From the NCBI GenBank assembly GCA_902594815.1, contig CACJNL010000003.1, forward strand, positions 1 through 64,000: a stretch of DNA of 64,000 nt, read 5' to 3'. The translations under genes were made by a program, and so were the position numbers. Below are positions 54,201-63,201 of the stretch, one piece after another. The DNA comes from an uncultured Alphaproteobacteria bacterium. Its GTDB lineage: Bacteria > Pseudomonadota > Alphaproteobacteria > HIMB59 > GCA-002718135. Below the pieces are notes generated by a model, which worked only from the letters and a program-made list of their open reading frames with translations, searched no databases and was not told the DNA's origin. Every line of letters begins with the position of its first letter. Position 1 is the first letter of the stretch.

Positions 54201-54834
54201 GATAATTACAATTGATATATATTCAGACACAATTTGCCCGTGGTGCTATATTGGATATGCAAAGTTTAACGAAGCACTGCAGCATTTTCAGGATGTAAAA
54301 TTTGAAATTATTTGGAGACCTTTTCAACTAAATCCTGATATGCCATTAGAAGGAATGGATAGAAATGAGTATTTAAATACAAAGTTTGGGGGTAAAGAAA
54401 AAGCTTCTAAAGTGTATAAAAAAATTGAAGACGAGGGTAAGTTAGTAAATATACATTTTCAATTTAAAAAAATTAAAAAAACACCAAACTCTTTTTTATC
54501 TCACAAACTATTAGCTTTTGCATTCAGCAAACAAAAGCAAAATGAAGTGCTTGAGTCTATTTTTTTTAATTACTTTATTGAGGGCAAGGATATAGGTGAT
54601 TTAGATACAATTATCGAAATATTGAAACAAACAAATTTGTATGAAGATGGTATTGAGGAATATCTTTTATCAAAAAAAGATAATGAAAATTTGCTCAACG
54701 AAGCAAAACAAGCAAATGCTATCGGTATCTCAGGAGTCCCTTGTTTTATTTTTAATAAAGAATTTGTTATTAATGGCGCACAGCCATCAGATGTTTTTAA
54801 AAATATAATTAATTCTCTTAAAACAAATGAATAA
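54193..54834 (+). CDS. DsbA-family (FrnE/HCCA isomerase-like) oxidoreductase with non-standard start
   Basis: The thioredoxin-fold motif SDTICPWCYIGYA lies well upstream of the first in-frame ATG (54340), so the true start must be earlier. Reading back, no ATG, GTG or TTG is available before the msrA stop; CTG 54193, ATA 54202 or ATT 54205 are candidates. With CTG the protein is 213 residues, normal for the family, starting NKIITIDIYSDT. FQLNPDMP, SHKLLAFA, and GISGVPCFIFN with the cis-Pro loop support the fold. It is probably a disulfide or glutathione-linked isomerase. Confidence 0.82.
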   Translation: MNKIITIDIYSDTICPWCYIGYAKFNEALQHFQDVKFEIIWRPFQLNPDMPLEGMDRNEYLNTKFGGKEKASKVYKKIEDEGKLVNIHFQFKKIKKTPNSFLSHKLLAFAFSKQKQNEVLESIFFNYFIEGKDIGDLDTIIEILKQTNLYEDGIEEYLLSKKDNENLLNEAKQANAIGISGVPCFIFNKEFVINGAQPSDVFKNIINSLKTNE

Positions 54835-55009
54835 TGATTTTTACATCGCCCTTCTTTCTGGCTGGTCAATACTTTTTGCTTTTTGGACTATAGTAATTTT
54901 ATTTGTTTATTTTAGAAAGCCTCCAAATTCAAAACTTTCAAAAAAGGTTTTGTATTATTCATACTTAACTTTTTTAGTTTTTTTAATTTTGATTTTCATA
55001 ATTAGATAA
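54827..55009 (+). CDS. Small membrane protein, unknown
   Basis: A 60-residue ORF with two hydrophobic segments (about 7-29 and 43-59) separated by a basic loop containing RKPPNSKLSKK. It overlaps the end of the DsbA-family gene by eight bases, a common arrangement here. I do not recognise it, and in such A+T-rich DNA a chance hydrophobic ORF is possible. Confidence 0.5.
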   Translation: MNNDFYIALLSGWSILFAFWTIVILFVYFRKPPNSKLSKKVLYYSYLTFLVFLILIFIIR

Positions 55010-55033
55010 GTCGATTCGTTTTTTTAAGACAAA

Positions 55034-55072
55034 CAAAAATACTATACTATCTACATATAGTAGTTGTTTTTG
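55034..55072. other. Imperfect dyad in intergenic region
   Basis: Outer arms CAAAAA and TTTTTG and inner arms TACTAT and ATAGTA form an interrupted inverted repeat 25 bases after the small membrane protein gene. It could be a weak terminator or an operator for the GcrA-like gene. Nothing else is evident in 55073-55190. Confidence 0.3.
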
Positions 55073-55203
55073 ATAGTAATACTAACATATTGGGATATAT
55101 ACATTTTTTATTTTTTGTTCTTGAATACTAGATTTTTCAATCATATAACCTACCTCGAAAATAAAAGAATTTCATTTATTACAGGATCATAAAGGAACAA
55201 GTA

Positions 55204-55428
55204 ATGTCTATTATTAAAAATTATTTTAAGCAAAACAGAGTGACTCATACATTCTCTAGTTGCCAATGGCCTATAGGGGATCCGCAAGAAAAAGATTTTC
55301 ATTTTTGTGAGGCAGACACGCTTACAGGAAAACCATATTGTCAGGATCACTGTGATGTAGCATATATTGATGAGAGAGAGCTGAAAAAAGAAAAAGAAGC
55401 TCAAAAAAATCGCCGCATCGCTGCTTAA
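55204..55428 (+). CDS. GcrA C-terminal-domain mini-protein
   Basis: A 74-residue protein matching only the C-terminal part of the alphaproteobacterial cell-cycle regulator GcrA. CQWPIGDPQEKDFHFC (20-35) and GKPYCQDHCDVAY (42-54) have the WPIGDP and PYCxxH landmarks and four cysteines that could bind zinc. The GcrA N-terminal DNA-binding helix-turn-helix is absent, and no frameshifted remnant is seen upstream. In Caulobacter the C-terminal domain contacts sigma-70, so this might be a sigma-binding factor without DNA binding. The AAAGGAAC ribosome binding site is good. Confidence 0.82.
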   Translation: MSIIKNYFKQNRVTHTFSSCQWPIGDPQEKDFHFCEADTLTGKPYCQDHCDVAYIDERELKKEKEAQKNRRIAA

Positions 55429-55443
55429 TTTTTTCTTCTTACT

Positions 55444-55480
55444 AAATGGCTGTACCTTAAGGTGCAGCCATTTTCATTTT
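55444..55480 (+). terminator. Terminator after the GcrA-like gene
   Basis: A 13-bp stem (AAATGGCTGTACC paired with GGTGCAGCCATTT, one G-T wobble) with a TTAA loop, followed by a T-rich tail. It separates the GcrA-like and cfa genes. Confidence 0.85.
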
Positions 55481-55526
55481 ATTGACTTTAGTTGCCAATT
55501 TCTTAAAGTATTATTCTTAAAAAATT

Positions 55527-56711
55527 ATGCTTTATTCAGTTTTAAAAAAAGTTAATTTTAAAGAACAGCTATCAATTATTGATAGTAATAATAATATTCA
55601 TGTATTTGGAAAAGGTAAAAGTAACTTAAAAATTAGATTAACAAACAAATCAATTGAAAAAAAATTATATAGAAATCCAAGCCTTTATCTTGGCGAGGGT
55701 TATATGAATAAGGAAATACTTATAGAAGAGGGATCAATTGAACAATTAATGGATCTTATAACATCATGCTATGATGATTTTATACAACACAATTCTGTAT
55801 ACAAGGTTTATGAAAATTTTTCTGGTTATTTTAAAATCTTTCAACAACTTAATGAAATTGTTAAATCAAAACAAAATGTTGCTCATCATTATGATTTAAA
55901 AGAAGATTTGTATAAACTCTTTTTAGATAAAGATATGCAATACTCATGCGCTTATTTTCATAATGAAAATATTAGTTTAGATCAGGCTCAAATCGATAAA
56001 AAAAATCATATAATAAATAAACTTCAAATTTCTGAAAATATGAAAGTTTTAGATATTGGATGCGGATGGGGTGGTATGGCAATCGAAATTGCTAAACAAA
56101 CTGGTGCAACTGTTAAAGGTATCACTTTATCTGAAAATCAATTTGCAACTGCATCTAAGAGAGCTCAAGAAGAAGGCCTGTCTGAAAAGTTACATTTTAA
56201 GTTACAAGATTATAGAAATGAAAATGAAAACTTTGATCGAATAGTGTCAGTAGGCATGTTTGAACATGTGGGTATAAAATACTTTAGAGAGTATTTAAAA
56301 AAAACTTATGATTTATTAAAGGATAGTGGAGTATTTCTTTTGCATACAATTGGTCAAAGAGGTGTTCCAACAGCAACAAGCCCTTGGATAAGAAAATATA
56401 TATTTCCTGGAGGTTATATTCCTTCCTTATCCGATATTATTCATGAAACAGAAAAACTTAATATTAATATTACTGATATTGAAATACTAAGACTTCATTA
56501 TGCCCATACCTTAACTCATTGGTATAAAAATGTTCAAAATAATAAAGATCAAATAATTAAAATGTTTGATGATCGGTTTTATAGGATGTGGGAATTTTAT
56601 TTACTTGCTAGTAAATACTCCTTTGTAAATATGGGAAACGTTGTTTTTCAAATTCAAATGTCAAAGAATATTAACAATTTACCTTTAACTAGAAATTATA
56701 TGTATAATTGA
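55527..56711 (+). CDS. cfa: Cyclopropane-fatty-acyl-phospholipid synthase
   Basis: A SAM-dependent methyltransferase of 394 residues that adds a methylene bridge to unsaturated membrane lipids. YDLKEDLYKLFLDKDMQYSC leads into the SAM-binding motif VLDIGCGWGGMAI (about 173-185). GITLSENQ, SVGMFEHVG and FLLHTIGQ follow, and the C-terminal helix has WYKNVQNN. It acts at the inner face of the membrane. It stands alone between a terminator and the MotA-like gene. Confidence 0.94.
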   Translation: MLYSVLKKVNFKEQLSIIDSNNNIHVFGKGKSNLKIRLTNKSIEKKLYRNPSLYLGEGYMNKEILIEEGSIEQLMDLITSCYDDFIQHNSVYKVYENFSGYFKIFQQLNEIVKSKQNVAHHYDLKEDLYKLFLDKDMQYSCAYFHNENISLDQAQIDKKNHIINKLQISENMKVLDIGCGWGGMAIEIAKQTGATVKGITLSENQFATASKRAQEEGLSEKLHFKLQDYRNENENFDRIVSVGMFEHVGIKYFREYLKKTYDLLKDSGVFLLHTIGQRGVPTATSPWIRKYIFPGGYIPSLSDIIHETEKLNINITDIEILRLHYAHTLTHWYKNVQNNKDQIIKMFDDRFYRMWEFYLLASKYSFVNMGNVVFQIQMSKNINNLPLTRNYMYN

Positions 56712-56767
56712 CATAATTTAGATGTATAAAATACGTAACAAATACATATACTATTAAACATTATTTT

Positions 56768-57808
56768 ATGCCGCAAACTTTAAACCAGTATTTATTAAGA
56801 GTAGGGGTATTCTTAGCGCTTGTATTTGTTATTGTAGTTCTTCTTTATCCAGTTCTTCAAGAGGCTTTTCTATCTAATATTTTTATAAATTTAATAATTT
56901 TATTAGCATTAGCTGTGGGGATTATTTTTAACATAGTAAAACTAATTAACCTTAATAATGATTTTAGTTCTCTAGTAAATTTTGATATTAACAAATCTTC
57001 TCAGTCATTTGTAAATAACACAGGTCATTTTAAAAATATTATTACTGACTTAAAGCCAATTGATGGAAGGTTTGTTTTTAAAAGTACTTCTATTAACCGA
57101 TTAATTGAAAATACAGATATGGCGTTATCAAGTGTAAGAGAAACATCAAGATACCTTGTTGGTTTACTTGTGTTTTTAGGTTTATTAGGAACTTTTTGGG
57201 GCTTGTTAAAAACAATTGGGTCTGTTGGAAATGTAATAAGTGGTTTAGGAATTGATGATACAAATGTGGCAGGTTTTTTTAATTCCTTAAAGGATGGACT
57301 AAATGCACCCTTACAGGGTATGAGCATTGCATTCAGCAGTTCGTTGTTAGGTTTAGCTGGCTCTCTAATTTTAGGTTTTATTGATATTAACCTAGGTCAA
57401 GCACAAAATAAATTTAGTTTATTTTTTGAAAAAGTGTTGAATAATAATTCTGTGCCTGATTTATTAAATTCAACTTCTTCAGATAATGTAAATACCCAAG
57501 CTCTCCAAAAAATTTATGATAATCTTGATAGTATTGTATATTCCCTCAAAAAAACCTCTGACAATCAAAATGAAATTAGTAAATATTTATCTGAGTTAAG
57601 CAATCAAATTAAGAAAGTTAATAATCAATCTGCTAATCTTGATGAAAAATTATCTAATTTTTTATCAACTCAACTAAATACTCAATCTAGTATTTTACAA
57701 CTCATTAATAAGATTAATGAGCAAGGAATTTTAGACTCCTCTACAAAAAAAATATTTGATAATTTGAATAAAAATATTCAAGAATTTAACAAAAAAACTC
57801 AAAAATAA
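56768..57808 (+). CDS. MotA/TolQ/ExbB-like proton-channel protein
   Basis: A 346-residue inner-membrane protein. Hydrophobic helices lie at about 11-33 and 38-57. Two channel-type helices follow at about 131-152 (LVGLLVFLGLLGTFWGLLKT) and 190-215 (LQGMSIAFSSSLLGLAGSL), the MotA/ExbB signature region. A coiled-coil tail runs from about 240 to the end. The partner gene starts two bases later. The pair is seen in non-flagellated alphaproteobacteria as well and probably uses the proton gradient for envelope work; its exact task is unknown. Confidence 0.85.
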   Translation: MPQTLNQYLLRVGVFLALVFVIVVLLYPVLQEAFLSNIFINLIILLALAVGIIFNIVKLINLNNDFSSLVNFDINKSSQSFVNNTGHFKNIITDLKPIDGRFVFKSTSINRLIENTDMALSSVRETSRYLVGLLVFLGLLGTFWGLLKTIGSVGNVISGLGIDDTNVAGFFNSLKDGLNAPLQGMSIAFSSSLLGLAGSLILGFIDINLGQAQNKFSLFFEKVLNNNSVPDLLNSTSSDNVNTQALQKIYDNLDSIVYSLKKTSDNQNEISKYLSELSNQIKKVNNQSANLDEKLSNFLSTQLNTQSSILQLINKINEQGILDSSTKKIFDNLNKNIQEFNKKTQK

Positions 57809-57810
57809 AA

Positions 57811-59766
57811 ATGGCATCAAGGTCTCTTAGAAATAGACTTGGTGAAACTGCAAATATTTGGCCAGGATTTGTTGATGTTTTAGCTACGTTGCTAATTGTT
57901 ATAATTTTTGTTTTAATGGTTTTTACGGTTTCACAAATCTATTTAAGTGATGCAATTACTGGAAGGGACAAGGCTCTGCAAGAATTACGGACGCAAATAA
58001 GTGAGCTCTCCAAAATATTACAAACCGAGATAAATGAAAAAGAAGAGGTTCTACAAACACTTACGGAAACAGAGTCTGCTCTTAGTGGTGTTCAACAAAA
58101 TTTGAGAGAGCAAGAATTAATCTCTGAAGGTTTGCAAACAGATTTAGCAAAAAAAAGCACTGAAATATTTGTACAAGAGCAAAACATCCTCGCTCTTTCT
58201 GATCAAATTACCGAGCTTTTAAGTGAGCTTAGAATTGTTGCAAAAGCTCTAGAGGTGTACGAAGGTTTTGATAGTGCTATCTTAAGTACTGATGGGTTAG
58301 GAGAGAGAATTAATAAAGCTCTTGCAACTAGAATAGATCAATTAAATACACTTAATAATAAATTAGATGAAACTAATAAAAAACTTTATATTAGTGAAGC
58401 TGAGCTAAATGACAATATAAGTGAATTAAATCTAGTTAATAAAAAGTTAGAAAATAATGAAAAAATACTTCAAAGTAAAATTGAAGAATTAAGAATTAAA
58501 AATGAGAATCTCCTTGCTATCAACGAGAGTTTAGGGATTGAAGATGGTGGTATTGTTGAACAGCTAAATGCAATCAAAACCAAAAATAAAGAGCTGGAAG
58601 AATTAAATAAAAATTTAATTATCTCACAGCAAGAAACTCAAGAAACTTCAGCTCTTTTAGACCAAACAAATGTAGAATTAGAACAAACAAATGTAGAATT
58701 AGAACAAACAAATGTCGAATTAGAACAAACAAATGTAGAATTAGAACAAACAAATGTAGAATTAGCTCTAAGAGATGAAGAGTTGCAAAATCAAATAACT
58801 CAATACCAAAACCTCACGAATGACTTATTAGAGATAAATGATAGTCTTGGTCTAAAAGATGCAACACTTCAAGAACAACTTGAAGCAATAAGATCTAAAA
58901 ATCAGGAATTAGCAAAATTAAATCAAAATCTTATAAGCAAAGATAAAACTATTTTTGACCTCAGGGGCAAAATTATTGAGTTAAATAATGTTTTATCAAT
59001 TTCCGATGAAAAAAGATTGGAGCAGGAATTAGAAATTGCAATACTTAAGAAAACCGTTGAGAATGTTGAAAGTCAAAGAGTTGCAGAAAATGAGATATCA
59101 AGTAGTCAGATTAAGGAAATGGAAATTGAGTCATCGCAAACTTTAGAGCAAATATCTATTTTATCGAATGAAATTGAAAATCTAAAAATTGAAATATTGA
59201 CACTTAATGAAGCCCTTGAAGCAAGTGAAATAGAAACAGCTTCAAAAAATTTAGAAATTGAAATCCTAGGTGAGAGGTTAAATAAAGCATTAACATCAAA
59301 AATATTTGAATTGCAAAAATATAGATCAGAATTTTTTGGTAAACTGAAATCACTACTTGGCGATAGAGATGATATAAAGATTGTTGGAGATAGATTTATT
59401 TTTGAGTCTGAATTACTTTTTGACTCAGCCTCAGCTAATTTGCAAGAAAATGGAAAAGAAAAATTAAGGCAAATTGCTAAGACATTAATGGAAACCACAA
59501 ATCAAATTCCATCAGATATAGACTGGATAATACAAGTAGAGGGACATACAGATAAAAGACCAATTAGGACAATGCAATATCCATCTAACTGGGAATTATC
59601 TACTGCTAGAGCAAATTCAGTTTTGAAACTGTTACTTGAAATTGGCTTTCCTCCAAACAGACTTGCCGCAGCTGGATACGGAGAGTTTTATCCAATAAGC
59701 GATGGTGAAACTAATGAAGATTTACAGCAAAATAGACGAATTGAACTAAAGCTTACATCAAGGTAA
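57811..59766 (+). CDS. MotB/OmpA-like protein with long coiled coil
   Basis: A 651-residue envelope protein. One membrane helix (about 20-45) begins with Asp22 in WPGFVDVLATLL, the position of the proton-binding Asp of MotB/TolR/ExbD. A long heptad coiled coil (about 50-500) and a C-terminal OmpA peptidoglycan-binding domain (about 510-650, VEGHTDKRPI, NRRIELKL) follow. Residues 284-318 are five (D/E)QTNVEL heptads, and two 43-residue segments (231-274 and 337-379) are recognisable duplicates. It is the stator partner of the preceding MotA-like channel. Confidence 0.88.
   Translation: MASRSLRNRLGETANIWPGFVDVLATLLIVIIFVLMVFTVSQIYLSDAITGRDKALQELRTQISELSKILQTEINEKEEVLQTLTETESALSGVQQNLREQELISEGLQTDLAKKSTEIFVQEQNILALSDQITELLSELRIVAKALEVYEGFDSAILSTDGLGERINKALATRIDQLNTLNNKLDETNKKLYISEAELNDNISELNLVNKKLENNEKILQSKIEELRIKNENLLAINESLGIEDGGIVEQLNAIKTKNKELEELNKNLIISQQETQETSALLDQTNVELEQTNVELEQTNVELEQTNVELEQTNVELALRDEELQNQITQYQNLTNDLLEINDSLGLKDATLQEQLEAIRSKNQELAKLNQNLISKDKTIFDLRGKIIELNNVLSISDEKRLEQELEIAILKKTVENVESQRVAENEISSSQIKEMEIESSQTLEQISILSNEIENLKIEILTLNEALEASEIETASKNLEIEILGERLNKALTSKIFELQKYRSEFFGKLKSLLGDRDDIKIVGDRFIFESELLFDSASANLQENGKEKLRQIAKTLMETTNQIPSDIDWIIQVEGHTDKRPIRTMQYPSNWELSTARANSVLKLLLEIGFPPNRLAAAGYGEFYPISDGETNEDLQQNRRIELKLTSR
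58660..58764 (+). repeat. Five 21-base tandem repeats within the coiled-coil gene
   Basis: Units of GAACAAACAAATGTAGAATT plus A occur five times in direct succession. The first unit has C at its third base and the third has C at position 15. Each codes one heptad (D/E)QTNVEL. The period keeps the frame, so slippage would change coiled-coil length by whole heptads. Confidence 0.95.
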
Positions 59767-59807
59767 TTGCCTTAAATTAAACATAAAGTTTTCTTATTTA
59801 AAATTTA

Positions 59808-60308
59808 ATGAAACTAATTATTTTTGTAATATTTTTTTTAACTTCAAATCTTGTCTATGCTGGTTGTGAAGATCAACCTTCCAATGAAGTTGATTGGACA
59901 AACTGCAATTTTGTTGAAAATTTAGACCTTATTGGTGTTGGAATGGCTAATGCAAAAATGTCAGGTGTAAATTTATCTTTAGCTAATTTAGAGAAATCTC
60001 AATTGAATAATTCAGATTTATCAATTGGAAATTTTATCTTTGCAAATTTTAGTAATTCAAATTTATATGCCTCTAACTTACAAGGTGCTAATTGCAACAA
60101 TGCTAATTTTGAAAATGCAAATTTAGCAAAAGTAAATTTTGAAGGAGCCAATCTATTTACATCATCCTTTAAAGGAGCAAATTTGTTTGAGGCCAATCTT
60201 TTAGGAGCAAATATTTCTGGAGCAATTTTTGATGAAGCAAATTTATCAAGTGCCATATGGGTGGATGGTAAAAAATGTGCGCTTGGGTCAATCGGGGTTT
60301 GCAATTAG
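59808..60308 (+). CDS. Secreted pentapeptide-repeat protein
   Basis: A 166-residue protein with a signal peptide (about 1-18, ending LVYA). About 20 pentapeptide units of A(N/D)LxX type (for example ANLEK, ANFEN, ANLAK, ANLFE, ANLLG) follow from residue 45 to 150, predicting a right-handed quadrilateral beta helix. Cysteines near both ends (GCEDQ, TNC, KKCALG, VCN) may form disulfides capping the helix. It is presumably periplasmic. No function is known for this type; it follows the OmpA-like gene by 42 bases. Confidence 0.88.
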   Translation: MKLIIFVIFFLTSNLVYAGCEDQPSNEVDWTNCNFVENLDLIGVGMANAKMSGVNLSLANLEKSQLNNSDLSIGNFIFANFSNSNLYASNLQGANCNNANFENANLAKVNFEGANLFTSSFKGANLFEANLLGANISGAIFDEANLSSAIWVDGKKCALGSIGVCN

Positions 60309-60377
60309 ACTAAAACTTTTTCAATAATATCTTTTATAATTTACTTTTTAAGAAATTTGATGCACTAATCTCATGTA

Positions 60378-61280
60378 ATGAATTCTAATAGTTATTTTAA
60401 TGCTTTTATACTAGTTTTTCTTGCAGGATTATTTTGGAGTTTTGGAGCTGTGACTGTTAGATATATGATTGATGGGCACACATATGTTTTTCAGTATTTA
60501 TTTTATAGAGGTATTTCAATTGCAATTATTTTATTAATTTATTTATTTTTAAAAGAAGGAATAAGTTTTTATAAAAATTTTCTTCGTATTGGAATTTCAT
60601 CAATTTTAGGAGGTATTTTCTTAGCAACTGCGTTTACTGGTTTTATTTTTTCAATTACCATGACTACAGCAGCAGTGACTTTATTTATGTTGGCTGCTAT
60701 GCCATTTATTGCAGCCATTGTTGGTTATTTTATACTTGGTGAAACTCTGAGAAGGTCAACATTGATAGCAATGATTATCGCTTTTTTTGGCGTTTGTGTA
60801 ATGATTTACAACGACACTATCTCTGGAAGTGCTCTTGGCGCTATTATAGGATTTATTTCTGCATCTGGTTTTGCTTTATATTCAGTAACTATTAGGTGGA
60901 AACCTGAAACTCCCAAATTTACTACTGTTGTTCTAGCTGGTTTATTCTGTGCAATATTTTCATTTTTTGTTTTAGGATTTTCTTTTAAGCCTTTTGCTGA
61001 AATGCCAAAAATAAATAGTTATTTGAGTTTACTTCATGGCTTGATAGTTGCATCGGGCCTGATTTTGTACACTTTAGGGGCAAAGCATTTACCATCAGCA
61101 GAGTTAACACTATTATCGTTAATGGAAGTGGTAGGTGGAGTATTGTGGGTATGGATACCAATTTTTGGCATAAATGAAGTTCCTAGCTCTACGGTAATTC
61201 TAGGAGGTATTATAATTACCCTAGCAGTTGTTTATCATGGATACGGAGCAAGAAAAAAAAGAGAGCCAGTATTATCTTAG
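60378..61280 (+). CDS. EamA/DMT-family permease
   Basis: A 300-residue membrane protein with ten predicted helices in two EamA repeats. It has [16 protein letters not shown] in helix 2, [19 protein letters not shown] at the end of repeat one, and [20 protein letters not shown] with a final [13 protein letters not shown]. It is the third member of this family in the window and differs from the other two by sequence. The substrate is unknown. The 3' end overlaps the convergent hemA gene by four bases. Confidence 0.9.
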   Translation: MNSNSYFNAFILVFLAGLFWSFGAVTVRYMIDGHTYVFQYLFYRGISIAIILLIYLFLKEGISFYKNFLRIGISSILGGIFLATAFTGFIFSITMTTAAVTLFMLAAMPFIAAIVGYFILGETLRRSTLIAMIIAFFGVCVMIYNDTISGSALGAIIGFISASGFALYSVTIRWKPETPKFTTVVLAGLFCAIFSFFVLGFSFKPFAEMPKINSYLSLLHGLIVASGLILYTLGAKHLPSAELTLLSLMEVVGGVLWVWIPIFGINEVPSSTVILGGIIITLAVVYHGYGARKKREPVLS

Positions 61281-62512
61281 TTGTTAATCTTTAGTTTTGT
61301 AGAATTTTTTCTAGGTAAACTCAGATCAGACCAGACCTTATCAAGACACTGAACCATATTTTCTATGTGCTCTTTGCGGTGTTTAGGTGTGACAGTAATC
61401 CTTAGCCTTTCGAGCCCTTTTGGAACTGTTGGGTAGAAAATTGGCTGAGCGTATATACCGTGATCGTCAATCAACTTTTCTGAAACTTTTTTACATAAAA
61501 AAGGGTCATTAATCATAACAGAAATTATATGACTATTAGTATCAATATAGGGAATTGCTATTGCATCCAACAACTGTCTCATTGAAGATGCATTTTCATG
61601 AATTTTTACTCTTAATTGATCAGCTAAAGATACAATGTCTATAGCTTTACTTGCACCAGCAGCAATAGATGGACAGATAGATGTCGTGAAAATAAAACCA
61701 GGTGAAAAACTTCGTATATAATCAATTATTTCATTACTAGCAGCAATGTAACCGCCCATTTGACCAAAGGCTTTAGCAAGAGTGCCATTAATAATATCAA
61801 TCTCTTGATCAACTTTCATTTCAACTGCGATACCTTTCCCTCTCTCTCCGTACAAACCTACTGAATGAACTTCATCTAAATAGGTCATGGCTTTGTGTTT
61901 TTTTGCAAGTTCTACTATTTTGATAATTGGAGATCTAATACCTTCCATAGAATACAAACTTTCAAAGACAATCAGTTTAGGATGGTTTTTGTCTACGGAT
62001 TTTAAAAGGGTTTCTAAATGATCAACATTATTGTGTTGAAAAATATGACATGAAGCTCCACTATTTTTTATACCTTGTATTAAAGAGGCATGATTAAGCT
62101 CATCAGAAAATATTTCTAAATTTTTTATTTTTTTTCCTAAAGTCCACAATGTTGATTGATTTGCAGTATAAGCTGAAGCAAAAAGAAGAGCATTGTCTTT
62201 ATTATGAACTTTTGCAAGTCTTTCCTCTAGAGCTGTGTGATAAGAACTTGTGCCTGATATATTTCTTGTTCCTCCTGAACCTGAACCTATTTCTAGTAGA
62301 GTTTTGACAGTTTCATTAACAACTTCTGGATGTTGACTCATATTAAGGTAGTCATTTGAGCACCATACTTCAACATCTCTTTCAATTTCACCTTGTGTTT
62401 CATCTGCTTTTGGAAATTTTTTAATAGGTCGGTCAATCTCCCTAAATTTGCGATAGAGACCTTCTTTCTTTAGTTTTTCTAATTCTGAATTGAAAAATTT
62501 TTGATAATTCAT
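61277..62512 (-). CDS. hemA: 5-aminolevulinate synthase
   Basis: A PLP enzyme condensing glycine and succinyl-CoA to 5-aminolevulinate, the C4 route of tetrapyrrole synthesis typical of alphaproteobacteria. The 411-residue protein has [41 protein letters not shown] and the active-site lysine in [14 protein letters not shown]. The start is ATG 62512. The same heme theme continues with hemC at 63202. Confidence 0.95.
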   Translation of the reverse strand: MNYQKFFNSELEKLKKEGLYRKFREIDRPIKKFPKADETQGEIERDVEVWCSNDYLNMSQHPEVVNETVKTLLEIGSGSGGTRNISGTSSYHTALEERLAKVHNKDNALLFASAYTANQSTLWTLGKKIKNLEIFSDELNHASLIQGIKNSGASCHIFQHNNVDHLETLLKSVDKNHPKLIVFESLYSMEGIRSPIIKIVELAKKHKAMTYLDEVHSVGLYGERGKGIAVEMKVDQEIDIINGTLAKAFGQMGGYIAASNEIIDYIRSFSPGFIFTTSICPSIAAGASKAIDIVSLADQLRVKIHENASSMRQLLDAIAIPYIDTNSHIISVMINDPFLCKKVSEKLIDDHGIYAQPIFYPTVPKGLERLRITVTPKHRKEHIENMVQCLDKVWSDLSLPRKNSTKLKINN

Positions 62513-62568
62513 CTAAGAATTAAGTATATGTTTATTGTTAAAAACCAAGTAAGTTATTTGCATAATTG

Positions 62569-63129
62569 TCACACCTTTTTATTTTTAGATATCATTCTGC
62601 TCCACACTTCGTATTTATCTCCAATTATATATTTGTGATAAAGAGCAGCAATAATATGCAAAGTAAAAAAAGAGGTTAAAATAATAGCGCTATAATAGTG
62701 AACCTTTAGGTGTTTCTGATATAAAATAAAATCCATATCTACAAACGGAGGTATTTCAACTAAACCTAATAGACTTACATCAGAGCCGCCAAGCCAAGTC
62801 ATATATGTTCCCTGAATTGGAATAAATATTACCAAGAAATAAAGAATAAAGTGAACTATATTAGATGTGATTTTATGTTTCTTAGGCAATGATTTGTATT
62901 CCGGATGTGTATTAAAAAATCTCCATAAAAGTCTTAAAACAATAAGTGAAAATATTACAGTTCCAGAAATTTTATGAGAACCAACAATCCCAATTTTTAA
63001 TGGAGAAAATTCCATATTGTGAAGACTAATCCCAGTTGTAACTTGCCAAAATAACAAAAGAGCTATGGACCAGTGAAAAATTTTTGCTATCAAACCCCAT
63101 GATGTCTTAGTCCCCTTAAAATTTACCAT
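62569..63129 (-). CDS. Cytochrome b561
   Basis: A 186-residue four-helix membrane cytochrome. Candidate heme-ligand histidines stand at FHWSIALLLFWQ (helix 1), SHKISGTVIF (helix 2), VHFILYFLVIF (helix 3) and KVHYYSAIILTSFFTLHII (helix 4), as in the bacterial b561/CybB family. It probably passes electrons between the quinone pool and superoxide or another acceptor. It is followed on the same strand by hemA after 56 bases and is divergent from hemC. Confidence 0.92.
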   Translation of the reverse strand: MVNFKGTKTSWGLIAKIFHWSIALLLFWQVTTGISLHNMEFSPLKIGIVGSHKISGTVIFSLIVLRLLWRFFNTHPEYKSLPKKHKITSNIVHFILYFLVIFIPIQGTYMTWLGGSDVSLLGLVEIPPFVDMDFILYQKHLKVHYYSAIILTSFFTLHIIAALYHKYIIGDKYEVWSRMISKNKKV

Positions 63130-63201
63130 ATTTTCTTCAAACCTTAATGAGTAATAATTTTATTTATTTATTATATAGTGTTATGTGAGGAATTATAATC
63201 C

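Noticed and set aside
58660-58764. CRISPR-like or minisatellite array
   Set aside because: The 21-base units have no spacers, keep the reading frame and encode coiled-coil heptads. They are a coding repeat.
59106-59498. Antisense ORF of 130 codons opposite the OmpA-like gene
   Set aside because: Serine- and isoleucine-rich shadow frame of the coiled-coil coding strand, with no ribosome binding site or family resemblance.
56768-59766. Zorya-like defence system (MotA-like plus OmpA-like pair)
   Set aside because: The pair resembles ZorA/ZorB in architecture, but no ZorC, ZorD helicase or ZorE nuclease follows. The next gene is a secreted pentapeptide protein. The pair is common as an envelope module in alphaproteobacteria.
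59999-60304. Antisense ORF of 101 codons opposite the pentapeptide-repeat gene
   Set aside because: Its repetitive KFAxxKLA pattern is just the complement of the pentapeptide codons.
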